Below are positions 29,071 through 39,660 of a DNA stretch of 64,000 nt, in pieces. Position 1 is the stretch's first letter. The number at the start of each line of letters is the position of its first letter. The notes under the pieces are model-generated. The model was given only the letters and a program-made list of their open reading frames with translations, was not told where the DNA came from and ran no database searches. The stretch lies in NCBI RefSeq assembly GCF_021277265.1, contig NZ_JAJSOH010000005.1, positions 248,001-312,000 of the forward strand. Reading direction: 5' to 3'. Source of the stretch: Kineosporia rhizophila. Its GTDB lineage: Bacteria; Actinomycetota; Actinomycetes; Actinomycetales; Kineosporiaceae. A program made the position numbers and the translations under genes.

Positions 29071-29403
29071 ATGAATCAGTACGGGCAGATCGCCCTGAGC
29101 TACTACCGGACCTATCGCCCGACGGAGTTCGCGCAGATGAGCGACCCGCAGGCGTGGGCCACGCAGGTGGGGCAGCAGGTGACGGATCAGGTGGTGGCCG
29201 GGCAGGAGACCGCACCGATGGAGCCGGAAGCCAGCTACCTGCAGACGGTGGAGGCCCGCAAGACCGCTCGCCTGACGGCGGAGACGCAGGCGCTCCAGGA
29301 GCTGGTCTACCTGGAACCGGAGCCGGGGACCGAACACCTGCGAGTCCCGGGCCTGGACCTGCCGGGTTGGGAACCGCTCCCGCACACAACGCCGGCGAGG
29401 TAG
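29071..29403 (+). CDS. Small protein MNQYGQ, lying inside a longer open frame
   Basis: 110 residues (MNQYGQIALSYYRTYRP...). The third codon positions in this frame are almost all G or C, whereas the overlapping long frame (open from 28875) has many A/T third positions over the same bases, so this frame is judged the true one here. The sequence pattern YGQxALxxYRxxRP...DPxxWxxxxGxQV is the kind seen just before the large helicase genes of actinobacterial elements. A coiled, acidic, cytoplasmic protein; function unknown. Confidence 0.65.
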   Translation: MNQYGQIALSYYRTYRPTEFAQMSDPQAWATQVGQQVTDQVVAGQETAPMEPEASYLQTVEARKTARLTAETQALQELVYLEPEPGTEHLRVPGLDLPGWEPLPHTTPAR

Positions 29404-29468
29404 AGCCGCACCTTGCATCGGCCGCGACGGCTGTCGCGACACCGATCCCGGGGGATCCTGCCGGGCCG

Positions 29469-32400
29469 GTGAGCGGCAGCCGACAGGGGGCCTCCAGGTC
29501 CGGTCGGGGATCGACGCGGACGGCAGCCCGTCTTCGAAGCTTCCAGCCGCCCCCGGGTCAGGACCTGCCGCCCAGCCGCGAAGGCGACAAGGTCGAAGCC
29601 AACCTGGAGGCGTTGCAAACTCTTCGTACGATCCAGGCTGAAGGACGCCGAGCCCTCGCTCCGGAGCAGAAGATACTGGCCCGCTGGTCAGGCTGGGGCG
29701 CCCTCCCGAAGGTGTTCGACGAAACAGACCAGCGGTACGCCCAGCAACGCTCCGAACTGCAGCGACTGCTGTCTCCGGTCGAGTACCGCGCAGCCCGCAA
29801 AAACACCCTCAACGCCCACTACACCGGCGCGGCCATTGTCGAGGCCATGTGGCAGGCCGTCACCGACCTCGGCCTGACCGAGGGCGATGTCCTGGAGCCC
29901 GGCTCCGGGGTGGGCAACTTCATTGGCAGAGCACCCGAAGGCATCTCGATGACGGGCGTCGAGGTCGAGCCCATCACCGCGGCCATCAGCAAGCATCTCT
30001 ACCCGCAGGCCGACATCTATCACGAGTCTTTCGCCCGCTCACCCTTCCGGACAGACGTCTTCGACGGCTTCGTAGGCAACGTCCCCTTCGGCAGCTTCGC
30101 CCTGCGGGATCCTCAGTTCAATCCCGGCCGTCAGGACTCGATCCACAATCACTTCATCGCCAAGGCCATGGCGTTCACCCGCCCAGGCGGCATTGCCGCT
30201 GTGGTGACGTCGTCCTGGACTCTGGATGCCGCGTCCAGCAGCTGGCGGGAACGGCTCTTCCAAGAGGCCGACCTGTTGGGCGCACTGCGCCTGCCCGGCA
30301 GTGCGCACCGAGCGGTCGCCGGCACCGATGTCGTGACCGACATTCTCCTGCTGCGTAAGCGCTTGCCCGACGAGGCCCCCGCCGACGCCATCTGGCTCTA
30401 CGCGAGCCCTGCCGAACACCCGGACGGCAGCCCGGTGCTGGGGATCACCCGTGGCGAGTCACCCCCGGAGCAGTACAACATCAACAACTACTTCCGGGAG
30501 CATCCCGACCATGTCCTGGGAGAGATCCGGGACGGCGGGTATGCCGGGATCCGCGTGGCCCCGCTTGCGGACATGCCCATCGGCCCGGCCTTCACCATCG
30601 GACTGCGATCCCACCTGTCCACCATTACGGATGCTGCCCGCTCATCGGGCAGGGTCTGGGCCGAACCGGCCCAGCGAATCGAGCCCGGCATCGGAAGCGG
30701 CCCGGGCCCCGATGTGGGTGAAGCTGGGAGCCTCGGCGCAGAAGCGGTGCTGGTACGCAGCAAGCGGGCTTCGGGCAATACCCGCGAGGGACGGATCGAG
30801 TTCGCCGGTGAAAGCACCTTCATCGGCGACGATGGGCAGAGCCACACCAAGCTGGTCTTCTCGCAGATCAGTAACGGCTTCGACGTCGAGCTGCCGGTGC
30901 CACCGAAGCAGGCTCCCGAGCTGCGCCAGCTCCTGGTCATGCGGGACCTGGTTACCTCGCTTCTGGACCAGGAGAGCGAGAACGGAGACGACGACTACGG
31001 CATCCAGGCCACCCGTGCGGCGCTGAAGCTCGCCTACGAAGGCTACGTGAACGAGTACGGGCCGATCACGCGCTACACCCTGTCGGCGCCCCGCAAAGCC
31101 GGAGGACAGCCGACACGGCGGCGACCGGGTCTGGGAGGGTTCCGGACCGACGAGGGCAGTGTCTACGTCCTGGCGCTGGAAAAGACCTACGACCCCGCCA
31201 CCAATACCGCTGTGCCGGCCGACATCTTCACCACCCGCCAGATTGACCGCGATCGGGTCGTGGCCGAGCACGCCGGCGACCCGTTGGCCGCGATCGCTCT
31301 GGCCGCAGAACGCGGTGAAGACCCGTCCGTGGAGACTCTCGCCCGGATCATGCAGTTGCCGGTGGACGAGGCTCGCCAGCAGCTCGCCGGTCACATCTTC
31401 CTCAGCCCTGACGGAACGAATATGCCTCGCGCGGAGTACCTGTCCGGGAACGTCCGGGTCAAACTGTGGGAGGCCCAGGAAGCTCTGGAGACGGATCCTG
31501 CCTTCGCCGTCAATGTCGAGGCACTGACGGCCGTCCTGCCTCCGACAGCCACCATTGCGGATGTTCCGCTGACGCTGGGTGCCTCGTGGATCTCAACGGA
31601 GCTGGTCGAGCGCTTCGGGCGCCGCTTGATGGCCAGCGAAGACAACCAGATGCGCGTACGTTTCGATGGCCGCACCTGGCAGGTACAGACCCCCAAGAGC
31701 GGTAACGGTCGCTCACACGTGCTGGAACATCAGACCTGGGGCACAGACGATCGCTCCTTCTACGCCCTCCTGGAGCGCATTCTCAAGAACCAGCACCACG
31801 TGATCAAGATCGTCCGCCGGGAGACGGACGGCTCCTCCTGGGTGGACGAGGAAGCCTCCGCAGCAGCGACCGACAAAGCAGCCGAGATCGTCGACGAGTT
31901 CGTCGACTGGGTCTGGTCCAACTCCGACATCGCCACGGAGATCTGCGCTCAGTACACCGACCGTTTTCGTTCGCTGGTGCCCCGCAGCTACGACGACGCC
32001 CCGGCGCGGTCGCTGCCGGGCATGACCCCGCACATCACTCTGCTCCCGCACCAGAACGCAGCCGTCAGCCGCGCCCTCGGCGAGCCGTCGGTGCTGTTCG
32101 ACCACGTGGTGGGCGCCGGGAAGACCTTCACGCTGGCCGCCACAGCCATGGAACTCAAACGGCTCGGCCTGGTCAACAAGCCGGTGCTTGCTGTCCCGAA
32201 CCCTTTGATGGGTCAGTGGATTCGTGAGATCCGTGAGCTGTATCCCGGTGCCCGGGTGCTGGCCGCGGACAGCGAGTCTCTGACCAAGAACGGCCGCCAG
32301 GCCTTCGCAGCTCGCGCTACGGCATCGGACTGGGACCTGGTGCTGATGACCCATGAGTCCTTCGAGTCGATTCCCGTGGACGAGGCCTGGGCGGTCGAGT

Positions 32401-35400
32401 ACCTCTCCCGGGAGATCGAGTTCCTGGAGAAGCAGAAACAGGCCGCCCTCGCCGACGGCCAGGACGAGCGCACCATCAAGCAGATCGAGCGTGACCTCGC
32501 CCAGGCCCAGGAGACCATCGCCGACCAGATCGAACGGCGCAAGGACGACGACGGGATCAACTTCGCCCGTCTCGGCTTCGACTACGTCATGACAGACGAA
32601 GCACACGTCTACAAAAACCTGTCCTTCTTCACCACCTCGCAGGCAGTTTCATCGCCCGAAGGTTCGGGGCGAGCGCAAGACATGCACATGAAACTGGAGT
32701 ACCTGCGCTCGATCAAGGCCGGGCAGGCCAACCCGCGGATCGCAGCCTTTGCCACCGGCACCCCGATCAGCAACAGCCTGGCCGAGATGTACACGTTCAC
32801 CCGGTTCCTGCGCCCCGACCTACTCGACGAGCACGGTGTGGCCACGTTCGACGAGTGGGCCGCGACATTCGCCCGCGCCTCGGCCAAGCTGGAGGTCAAC
32901 ACCGCCGCGTCGGGCTACACATCCAAGGTCCGCATGCGGGGCTTCAGCGAAGCTCTCGGCGACGGCCTGCGGATCTGGCGCACCTTCACCGACACCAAGA
33001 CCGCCGACATGCTCAATCTCCCCCGCCCTCAGCTCAAAGGCGGATCACGCAACCACCACGTGGTCCAGCCCAGCGAGGGGCAAGAACTGGTCCTGGCATC
33101 CTTCCTGCGTCGCTTCCAGAACATGCCCCGGGGCCGTGACCGCATGGCGAAGGGCGCCGACAACGACGTCGCCATCATCGGCGACGGCCGGGCCAACGCA
33201 ATCTCGCCCCGCATGGTCTCCGAGCGTGGCCTGAGCTGGGCCGGCCTGGACCGCGACGACTCCAGCCTGACCTCACCCAAGCTGGAACGGATGGCTGACG
33301 AGATCACCGCCATCTACCAGCGGATGAAAGACACCCGCTACCGGGTCAAAGCTGAGGACGACACCGCAGACTGGTCTCCAATCCCTGGTGCCCTCCAGAT
33401 GGTCATGATGGACTCCGGCACCCCCAAGAAGACCGGCGAGTGGTCCGGGTACGCCGAGCTGAAGCAGCAGCTCGCCGATCGCGGGGTGCCCGCTGGCCAG
33501 ATCGAGTGGATTCAGGACTACAAGGGACCTGAGCGCCGAGCTGAACTGTTCGAGCGCGCCCGCAACGGCCAGATCTCCGTCTTGATGGGATCCACCGGCG
33601 CCTTGGGGACCGGGACCAACGTCCAGAACCGGCTCATTGCCCTGCACCACGCCGACGGATCCTGGAAGCCGGCCGACATCGAACAACGCGAAGGCCGGAT
33701 CCTTCGCCGCGGCAACCAAAACCCCGAGATCGAGATCCACGTCTACCTCACCCAGCGCACTCACGACGAGAAGACCTGGGACATGACCGCCTACAAGCAG
33801 CGCGGCCTGAACGCCATCGCCCACGGCGACTACAGCATGAAAGGCATCGAATTCGAGGACGACTCAGACCCGCTGACCGATTTTGACACGCTCGTCGGCA
33901 TGGCATCCGGCGACCCGCTCGTCATGGATCAGCGCACCCTCGACGCAGACCTGCGCAAGCTCGAACGAGCCCACCGAGCCTGGTCCCGCCAGCGAGCCCA
34001 CGCAGACTCCACAGCAGAGATGTACCGCAGCCGACTGCGCCGCACCGAATCCAGCATCGAACTCCTCACCCTCGCCCAGCAACAGCGCGTCGACACCTCC
34101 GGCGACGCCTTCAGCATGCGCGTGACGACGAGCAGCGACCGTGACTTCGGCACCACCCTCACCAGCCGCAAGGACGCATCCGAAGTCCTGGGCAAACGGC
34201 TTCAGGCGCTCTTCGAGTCCGGGCACTTCGGCATCCAGGAACGGCGCATGGGGACCATCGCCATCCTCGCCGGGTTTAACATCAACGCCAGCACCACGAC
34301 GGCCAAGAAGGGCGGAAAAGCCGTCATACTGCGGCTTTCCCTCAACGATGCTCCCCTGCCGATCGACGCGGTCGAGGTACTTCTTCCGGACATCCACCAG
34401 AACAAACTCGGCCTCATCACGCGGCTGGAGTCTCGTGCCCGGAGCATCGACGACCGCGTCCAGCGCAGCACCCGCGACATCGACATGCTCAACGACGAGA
34501 TCCAACGGGCCGAAGACACGCGCACCAAGCCCTTCCGCAATGCAGCCGCCCTCCGCAGTATTCGTGAGCGCAAGGAACTCGTCGACACGATCCTCAACGA
34601 GGACCGCACCACCAACGAGGCCGGCGAGCCGCTCGACAAAGAAGCCCTACGAGCGGAATACGGGCGCATCACGACCGAACACCGCCAGAGCGCGGCAGCT
34701 GCACGCGACCAACAACCGGAAAGCGAAGAAGCAGAAGAGAACATCGGAAGCACCCCGAATTCCTTCGCACTGCAATTCACCTCAGCGGACGAACCCGAGA
34801 CGACACAAGCCCCAGGCAACACCACCCCCGCGACAGAACCGCCCGAAGAGCCCACGCACGCCCCAGAACCCACCGCACCCCACGACCCTGCCGCCCCCGA
34901 TCCACCCGTTCCCACCACCACGGAACCTGCCGCCAAGCCAGAAGACCGAGACCAGAGCAACCCCATCACGCCGGAACAAGCAGCGCTCTCCGAGCCTGAC
35001 GCGCCGGCGGCGCCTGACAGCACCGACGTGATCATGGATGACGTCTTCGGGGAGGTCTCCCGCGGACAGCTGCAGGCGTATCACGCCCACGGGGCAACGG
35101 TCTTCGACCATGAGCAGCTCCAGGACGAGCTTCATCCGTTCAATCGCAACGCAATCGCCGACGCGGTCCGCGACCCCGTCAACCACACGTCTGACGGGAG
35201 ATTCAGCCTGGAGCTGTTCCTCTCGAACCGCGATGACGAACCCGACCAGGACCCTGACCCGGCCTCGCCGGACCCGGGAGCCGACGATAGCTCGCCCGCG
35301 CAGGATCCCGCCCCGGGGCCGCACCTCGACGCGGAGGACGAGACGACGGCTGCTGCCGCTAGCGACACTCTCTTCTCCCTCGACGACCAAGGGACTCGCC

Positions 35401-38400
35401 CCGCAGAGGCAGACGCCACATCGGCGGCTCCATCACCCGGCATGGCTCGGATGCCGGAACCGGCCGGCGCCTACGAGGGGCCCTGGACGCCCACGAGAGT
35501 GCAGTCCAAGGCGGCCAACTTCGACCAAGTCGTTGCCGCGTACCTGCTGGCCGGATCCGACGTCCAGTCGGCTGGCTACGAGCCATTCGACGGCGGCATT
35601 GAAGTTCACGATCCCGAACGCGCCCGCTACTCCCTCGATCGGCAGAAGGCCGCCCTCGACGCCGGACCGAACACCCCTGACAGATCGAAACAACTGGCCT
35701 TCTTGACCCGCATGCAGGACCGGATCGCCGGCCTACAGCGCGAACAACTGCGGGCCGCAGCCGAGCCCGAACGCCCTGTTCGCAGCGTCCAAGAACTCGC
35801 GCGACTGCTCAACGAGGAAGGACGCCCCCGCGATCACGAGTACGAGCGACTGACCGACGAGCACCGCGAAGCCCTCAAAACCTACTTCCGCCAGAACGAT
35901 GTTCAGCGCATGCCGACCTACCAGGCGACCAAAGACCTCATCAATGACCGCCCGTACGTTCCGGACGAGGAGAACGCGACCAAGTGCGACAGCGCGGCGG
36001 CTCTCTTCGCCCTGCGAGCAGAAGAAGCCCGCACCCGAGGCTGGCCCAAACTGGCTGCCTATCACGAGGCGCTCGTCGCAGACGCCAAGATCTACGCGAA
36101 GGCATGGCGCGACGGCGTCATGGTCTTCGGCGCCGGCTACAGCGCCCGCCCGGAACGGCGCCCACCAGGAATCGCCAAGCTCGACGACGGCGTCACCGCC
36201 GCTGACCGCGAGGGAACCTACGACGACGGCTCAGACGAGAGACTGTGGGACCGGGTAGCCCCACTCGCGCTCGACCATGTCGGCAGGCACCTCACCAGCG
36301 AAGTCGAGCATCTACGACAGCGCCAAACCCAGGTAGACGTCCCCGCGCACGAGTGGCAGCGCGCCATGACCCAAACCCTGGAACAGATCGAGAACCACCA
36401 GTACGCACTCATCATCAAGCGGACAACCGAGGCAGCCAAAGGGGGTCCAGGCGCGGCGCAGGAAGACTTCCACCTCAGAGCCGTCCAGTTCGGCCAGCAT
36501 CTGCACGATCTGGCCGAGCACCTCCGGGACCAGGGCATCGTTCCCTCGGAGGACCCGCATCCAGGGGTTCCGGCGATCGCCGATCCCTCACGGGCGACTA
36601 ACTCGGACTTCTTGGATACTTACGGCGCCTACGCTCGGCAGCCCAGCGAAGCCCGGTACAACCTGCTGCGCAGCATGCAGTTCGCCCCGGAAGTCCCCAC
36701 CGACCCTGGCTGGCAGCGCACGCTAGAAGCGTTCAAAACACGAACCTGGACCGAGACCCTCACCCTTCTGCCCCAGGTTGGCCTTCGTGAAGCGATCGCC
36801 ATGGCCCAGACAGCGCTGACCGCAGCACCCACAAGCCCTACGGGTTCGGCACCGCCAGCAACGGATGAACGACCTCCAAGGAACGTAACCTCCAAGGCTC
36901 CCCGCCGGCCGTCCTCGCACGAGCCGAGGGGCTCGGCCGAGACCGCCCCGAACCCCTCGGAGGCACCCTCTCTGGCTCACCGGGCATGGCAGGAGATCTA
37001 TAACGACCGCCAGGCCACCGAAACAGCGCTCCACAGGGCGCAGAACGATGGTAATCGGACCGACGTCGCAGCGCACGGGCGCCGTCTGGAACTTATGGAG
37101 GTGGAGTTCCAGGCACACGAGCAGGCCATGTTCCCGGTCTCTGGAGCAACGGAGACAGCGCTTCATGACCTCCGCACGGAAGCAGCACTTTTCTTCCGCG
37201 ACCAGCGCCTGGCGGTCCCCATCGCCGAGTACCTGGACCAAGCCGTAGGGCTATCCGACGTCCCGGCCGCCTGGGCCTGGCTCTCTCGATCCTGGGGAGC
37301 CGAACACCCTGAGGACCCTGACACGCTGGCAACGATCCGGTCGTACGCCCGCCGGGCCGCCAGCATGATCGAGGCAGACCGAGCCCCCGGCCAACTGCCC
37401 GAGTCCTGGCAGGCGGCCACCGTCGCGCCCCAGCCGATTCCTAGCCCCCCGCCACCGGCCAGACGCCCCTCTCCGGCAACCGCGAACCCGCAGGTGGCTC
37501 CCTCAGCCATTCCGGCAGGTGCTCAGCCTGGTTCTGCTGCTGATCAGGGCCCCCACCTGCATCCCGATGAGCCGGCGTCTCGACGCCCGGCCGCTCCGAC
37601 AGCGCCATCCTCCGGTGCTGCGGCCGATCAGCCCACACAGGCCAGTCGGCCAGGCAGCTCTCCGAGATCGGGAGAGACCAACCCCAGTAAACGGATGATC
37701 ACCGACCAGGCCGTCGCGGCCCTGCGATCCGGGTCGACCTCGGTCAACGACGAGGGAGCCCGTGATCTCCTGAGCCGGCAGATCGACGCGCTGACCTGGA
37801 CCCGCGCAGACGCCCCGATCCCGACCGCCGCGAGACAAGCGATCGACGTTGTCCTTTCCGGTATACCCGCACCCCAGCTTCCCGGCTCCCTCACACACAT
37901 TGGCATCGGCGAGCCCTTCACCACCGCCGACGAGCGCTTCCGCACCTACGGCCTGAACTTCACGAACAGCGAAGGCCGCAACACCCGCCTGCACCTGCTG
38001 CACACCAGCGACTCGATCCTCACCATCAATCTGGAGCGCGTTCCCAGCCAGCCGGCGGAAGCGCCCCGGCGAAACCCTGCCCAGCAAAGGACCTGGGATC
38101 CGGGGACACTCGAACGACTCCGATCTGAGGCTCAGGCCAACGGATCCCAGATCGGACACTCCGAACTCCTCACGCAGGTCTCCCAGCGCCTCAACACGCT
38201 GACCTGGGTCCAGGCGGACCAGCCGATCCCGCTGCAGGCCGCACAGGCCCTTCAATCGTTCGTAGCCCGGATACCCGCCGAGAGCCAACCCGGACAGCTC
38301 CAGGCCGTCGCATACGCCCCGCAGCAGGACTCCACACAGTTCCCCACGTTCTTCGGGCTGTCCTTCCAGAGTCCTGATGGTGGCGAGACACGCCTTCATC

Positions 38401-38615
38401 TCGTCCAAAACCCCTCATCCATAGGGGTTCTCTGCCTCGACGTGATCACTCCAGCCACATCTCGCACACAGCCGGCGAGGTCCCATCCTGAGGAAACGCC
38501 AGCCACCTGGCCAACGACGGCTGCGACCGCACGGACAACCGCCAGCAGCAGTGAACGGCCGCCCCCGCCAACCACGCCCCTCGCCCCACCACGTCCAGTA
38601 GCCACCCACCGGTAG
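29469..38615 (+). CDS. Giant DNA methylase-like/DEAD-SNF2 helicase protein
   Basis: About 3050 residues from GTG 29469 (GGGGGA upstream). The frame is open back to GTG 28875, but that part overlaps the MNQYGQ gene and looks non-coding. Domains: N6-adenine-methylase-like fold with SAM motif EPGSGVGNF (Glu143) and a degenerate catalytic motif NVPF (204-207) in place of NPPF/NPPY; superfamily 2 helicase with VGAGKT (Lys885), TDEAH (1043-1046) and QREGRILRRG (from 1406); then about 1500 residues of charged or Pro-rich linkers and small domains, ending in a tandem pair. It may protect or remodel incoming DNA. No unequivocal methylation activity can be claimed. Confidence 0.85.
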   Translation: MSGSRQGASRSGRGSTRTAARLRSFQPPPGQDLPPSREGDKVEANLEALQTLRTIQAEGRRALAPEQKILARWSGWGALPKVFDETDQRYAQQRSELQRLLSPVEYRAARKNTLNAHYTGAAIVEAMWQAVTDLGLTEGDVLEPGSGVGNFIGRAPEGISMTGVEVEPITAAISKHLYPQADIYHESFARSPFRTDVFDGFVGNVPFGSFALRDPQFNPGRQDSIHNHFIAKAMAFTRPGGIAAVVTSSWTLDAASSSWRERLFQEADLLGALRLPGSAHRAVAGTDVVTDILLLRKRLPDEAPADAIWLYASPAEHPDGSPVLGITRGESPPEQYNINNYFREHPDHVLGEIRDGGYAGIRVAPLADMPIGPAFTIGLRSHLSTITDAARSSGRVWAEPAQRIEPGIGSGPGPDVGEAGSLGAEAVLVRSKRASGNTREGRIEFAGESTFIGDDGQSHTKLVFSQISNGFDVELPVPPKQAPELRQLLVMRDLVTSLLDQESENGDDDYGIQATRAALKLAYEGYVNEYGPITRYTLSAPRKAGGQPTRRRPGLGGFRTDEGSVYVLALEKTYDPATNTAVPADIFTTRQIDRDRVVAEHAGDPLAAIALAAERGEDPSVETLARIMQLPVDEARQQLAGHIFLSPDGTNMPRAEYLSGNVRVKLWEAQEALETDPAFAVNVEALTAVLPPTATIADVPLTLGASWISTELVERFGRRLMASEDNQMRVRFDGRTWQVQTPKSGNGRSHVLEHQTWGTDDRSFYALLERILKNQHHVIKIVRRETDGSSWVDEEASAAATDKAAEIVDEFVDWVWSNSDIATEICAQYTDRFRSLVPRSYDDAPARSLPGMTPHITLLPHQNAAVSRALGEPSVLFDHVVGAGKTFTLAATAMELKRLGLVNKPVLAVPNPLMGQWIREIRELYPGARVLAADSESLTKNGRQAFAARATASDWDLVLMTHESFESIPVDEAWAVEYLSREIEFLEKQKQAALADGQDERTIKQIERDLAQAQETIADQIERRKDDDGINFARLGFDYVMTDEAHVYKNLSFFTTSQAVSSPEGSGRAQDMHMKLEYLRSIKAGQANPRIAAFATGTPISNSLAEMYTFTRFLRPDLLDEHGVATFDEWAATFARASAKLEVNTAASGYTSKVRMRGFSEALGDGLRIWRTFTDTKTADMLNLPRPQLKGGSRNHHVVQPSEGQELVLASFLRRFQNMPRGRDRMAKGADNDVAIIGDGRANAISPRMVSERGLSWAGLDRDDSSLTSPKLERMADEITAIYQRMKDTRYRVKAEDDTADWSPIPGALQMVMMDSGTPKKTGEWSGYAELKQQLADRGVPAGQIEWIQDYKGPERRAELFERARNGQISVLMGSTGALGTGTNVQNRLIALHHADGSWKPADIEQREGRILRRGNQNPEIEIHVYLTQRTHDEKTWDMTAYKQRGLNAIAHGDYSMKGIEFEDDSDPLTDFDTLVGMASGDPLVMDQRTLDADLRKLERAHRAWSRQRAHADSTAEMYRSRLRRTESSIELLTLAQQQRVDTSGDAFSMRVTTSSDRDFGTTLTSRKDASEVLGKRLQALFESGHFGIQERRMGTIAILAGFNINASTTTAKKGGKAVILRLSLNDAPLPIDAVEVLLPDIHQNKLGLITRLESRARSIDDRVQRSTRDIDMLNDEIQRAEDTRTKPFRNAAALRSIRERKELVDTILNEDRTTNEAGEPLDKEALRAEYGRITTEHRQSAAAARDQQPESEEAEENIGSTPNSFALQFTSADEPETTQAPGNTTPATEPPEEPTHAPEPTAPHDPAAPDPPVPTTTEPAAKPEDRDQSNPITPEQAALSEPDAPAAPDSTDVIMDDVFGEVSRGQLQAYHAHGATVFDHEQLQDELHPFNRNAIADAVRDPVNHTSDGRFSLELFLSNRDDEPDQDPDPASPDPGADDSSPAQDPAPGPHLDAEDETTAAAASDTLFSLDDQGTRPAEADATSAAPSPGMARMPEPAGAYEGPWTPTRVQSKAANFDQVVAAYLLAGSDVQSAGYEPFDGGIEVHDPERARYSLDRQKAALDAGPNTPDRSKQLAFLTRMQDRIAGLQREQLRAAAEPERPVRSVQELARLLNEEGRPRDHEYERLTDEHREALKTYFRQNDVQRMPTYQATKDLINDRPYVPDEENATKCDSAAALFALRAEEARTRGWPKLAAYHEALVADAKIYAKAWRDGVMVFGAGYSARPERRPPGIAKLDDGVTAADREGTYDDGSDERLWDRVAPLALDHVGRHLTSEVEHLRQRQTQVDVPAHEWQRAMTQTLEQIENHQYALIIKRTTEAAKGGPGAAQEDFHLRAVQFGQHLHDLAEHLRDQGIVPSEDPHPGVPAIADPSRATNSDFLDTYGAYARQPSEARYNLLRSMQFAPEVPTDPGWQRTLEAFKTRTWTETLTLLPQVGLREAIAMAQTALTAAPTSPTGSAPPATDERPPRNVTSKAPRRPSSHEPRGSAETAPNPSEAPSLAHRAWQEIYNDRQATETALHRAQNDGNRTDVAAHGRRLELMEVEFQAHEQAMFPVSGATETALHDLRTEAALFFRDQRLAVPIAEYLDQAVGLSDVPAAWAWLSRSWGAEHPEDPDTLATIRSYARRAASMIEADRAPGQLPESWQAATVAPQPIPSPPPPARRPSPATANPQVAPSAIPAGAQPGSAADQGPHLHPDEPASRRPAAPTAPSSGAAADQPTQASRPGSSPRSGETNPSKRMITDQAVAALRSGSTSVNDEGARDLLSRQIDALTWTRADAPIPTAARQAIDVVLSGIPAPQLPGSLTHIGIGEPFTTADERFRTYGLNFTNSEGRNTRLHLLHTSDSILTINLERVPSQPAEAPRRNPAQQRTWDPGTLERLRSEAQANGSQIGHSELLTQVSQRLNTLTWVQADQPIPLQAAQALQSFVARIPAESQPGQLQAVAYAPQQDSTQFPTFFGLSFQSPDGGETRLHLVQNPSSIGVLCLDVITPATSRTQPARSHPEETPATWPTTAATARTTASSSERPPPPTTPLAPPRPVATHR
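37767..38445 (+). repeat. Tandem duplicated domain at the C-terminus of the giant protein
   Basis: Two units of about 90 residues align: unit 1 (37767-38037) LTWTRADAPIPTAARQAID...GIPAPQLPGSL...YGLNF...TRLHLLHTSDSI; unit 2 (38166-38445) LTWVQADQPIPLQAAQALQ...RIPAESQPGQL...FGLSF...TRLHLVQNPSSI. The identical spacing of LTW, PIP, IP, PG, GL-F and TRLHL shows internal duplication. The fold is not recognised. Confidence 0.7.
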
Positions 38616-38640
38616 CCGACTACTCGGAAGGAACAGCTTC

Positions 38641-39585
38641 GTGACCAGAATGATGTCTCCCCACATCACCCCGAACGACGCGCAGCAGCAACTCACCGAG
38701 CTGAACCACGCTGTCTCTCAGCAGGAAACCACGATCCCGCCCAGTCCTTACGCGCCCGACCCCGACAGCCCGCCCACGGACTGGCCTCAGCACCTCGAAC
38801 ACCTCACCCAGATGATCGACGCGCTGAAGGAAGACCGGGAACTCCTCCGCGACAGCATCGACCACCTGGTCGGGCAACTCGACCGCGTCATGACACAGGT
38901 CGAGCAGATCACCCAGGCGCAGGGGCAGCAGGCGGCGCCTGACCGCGACCCCCTGCTGTCGGGCGCATGGCGCAAGTTCACCAACAAACTCAGCGAATTC
39001 CGGGACTGGGCCATGGTACGACTCGCCGAGAGCAAACCGGTCAGGCAGGCCGCCGGCTACAGCGTGCCCTGGCTGGAGCGCCTCGCGGACTACCTCACGC
39101 AGATCGCCAGCACCGCCGCACGCATCGCCGACACCCTCCAGAAACTCGCCACGCCAGCACCCACCGAGGCAGCATCGGCCACGCACGCCTCCGCTCCGGG
39201 TATCCGGGTTTCGCAGGATCCGCCGGAACCGGCCAGGCACACGGCCACCCAAGCTCAACCGGCCACGCCCGCCCCGCAGCAGGCTGTGCCGGCCGGGGAA
39301 GCTCATGACCCCTCGGCGCCCGGTACGAGTGAATCCCCCTCAGCACCTGCGGCAGAACAGCCAGACAACGGCCAGGGCACCAAGGATCCGGATCCCGTCG
39401 AATCCCGCCAGCCCGCTCGGCAAGTCTCGAACGGCCAGCCCGAGATGGCGTCCTTGCAGAGCCTCCTCTCGATGAACGTTTCCTTCCCCACCCCTCAGCC
39501 TCAGCAGTCCACCGGCAACGGTACCCCGAGCCCTCCGGCTCGCCCGCCCGCTGCCGCACCGCCTCGTACTGGCCCGCAGATCTAG
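38641..39585 (+). CDS. Coiled-coil, Pro/Ala-rich protein of the transfer operon
   Basis: 314 residues. Residues about 45-100 form a coiled coil (HLEHLTQMIDALKEDRELLRDSIDHLVGQLDRVMTQVEQI), followed by a helical part (WRKFTNKLSEFRDWAMVRLAES) and a 140-residue disordered Pro/Ala/Gln tail. GTG 38641 has GGAAGGAA 7 bases upstream; ATG 38650 or 38653 are alternatives. No family is recognised. It is the last large gene of the conjugation run and ends 75 bases before the excisionase-like gene. Confidence 0.7.
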   Translation: MTRMMSPHITPNDAQQQLTELNHAVSQQETTIPPSPYAPDPDSPPTDWPQHLEHLTQMIDALKEDRELLRDSIDHLVGQLDRVMTQVEQITQAQGQQAAPDRDPLLSGAWRKFTNKLSEFRDWAMVRLAESKPVRQAAGYSVPWLERLADYLTQIASTAARIADTLQKLATPAPTEAASATHASAPGIRVSQDPPEPARHTATQAQPATPAPQQAVPAGEAHDPSAPGTSESPSAPAAEQPDNGQGTKDPDPVESRQPARQVSNGQPEMASLQSLLSMNVSFPTPQPQQSTGNGTPSPPARPPAAAPPRTGPQI

Positions 39586-39660
39586 CCGTTCGTCAGGCGG
39601 CTCAACGCAGGGCACTCTGCCGGCCGCGGACCCAGAACCTGTCGCTGAAAGTGAGTACCG

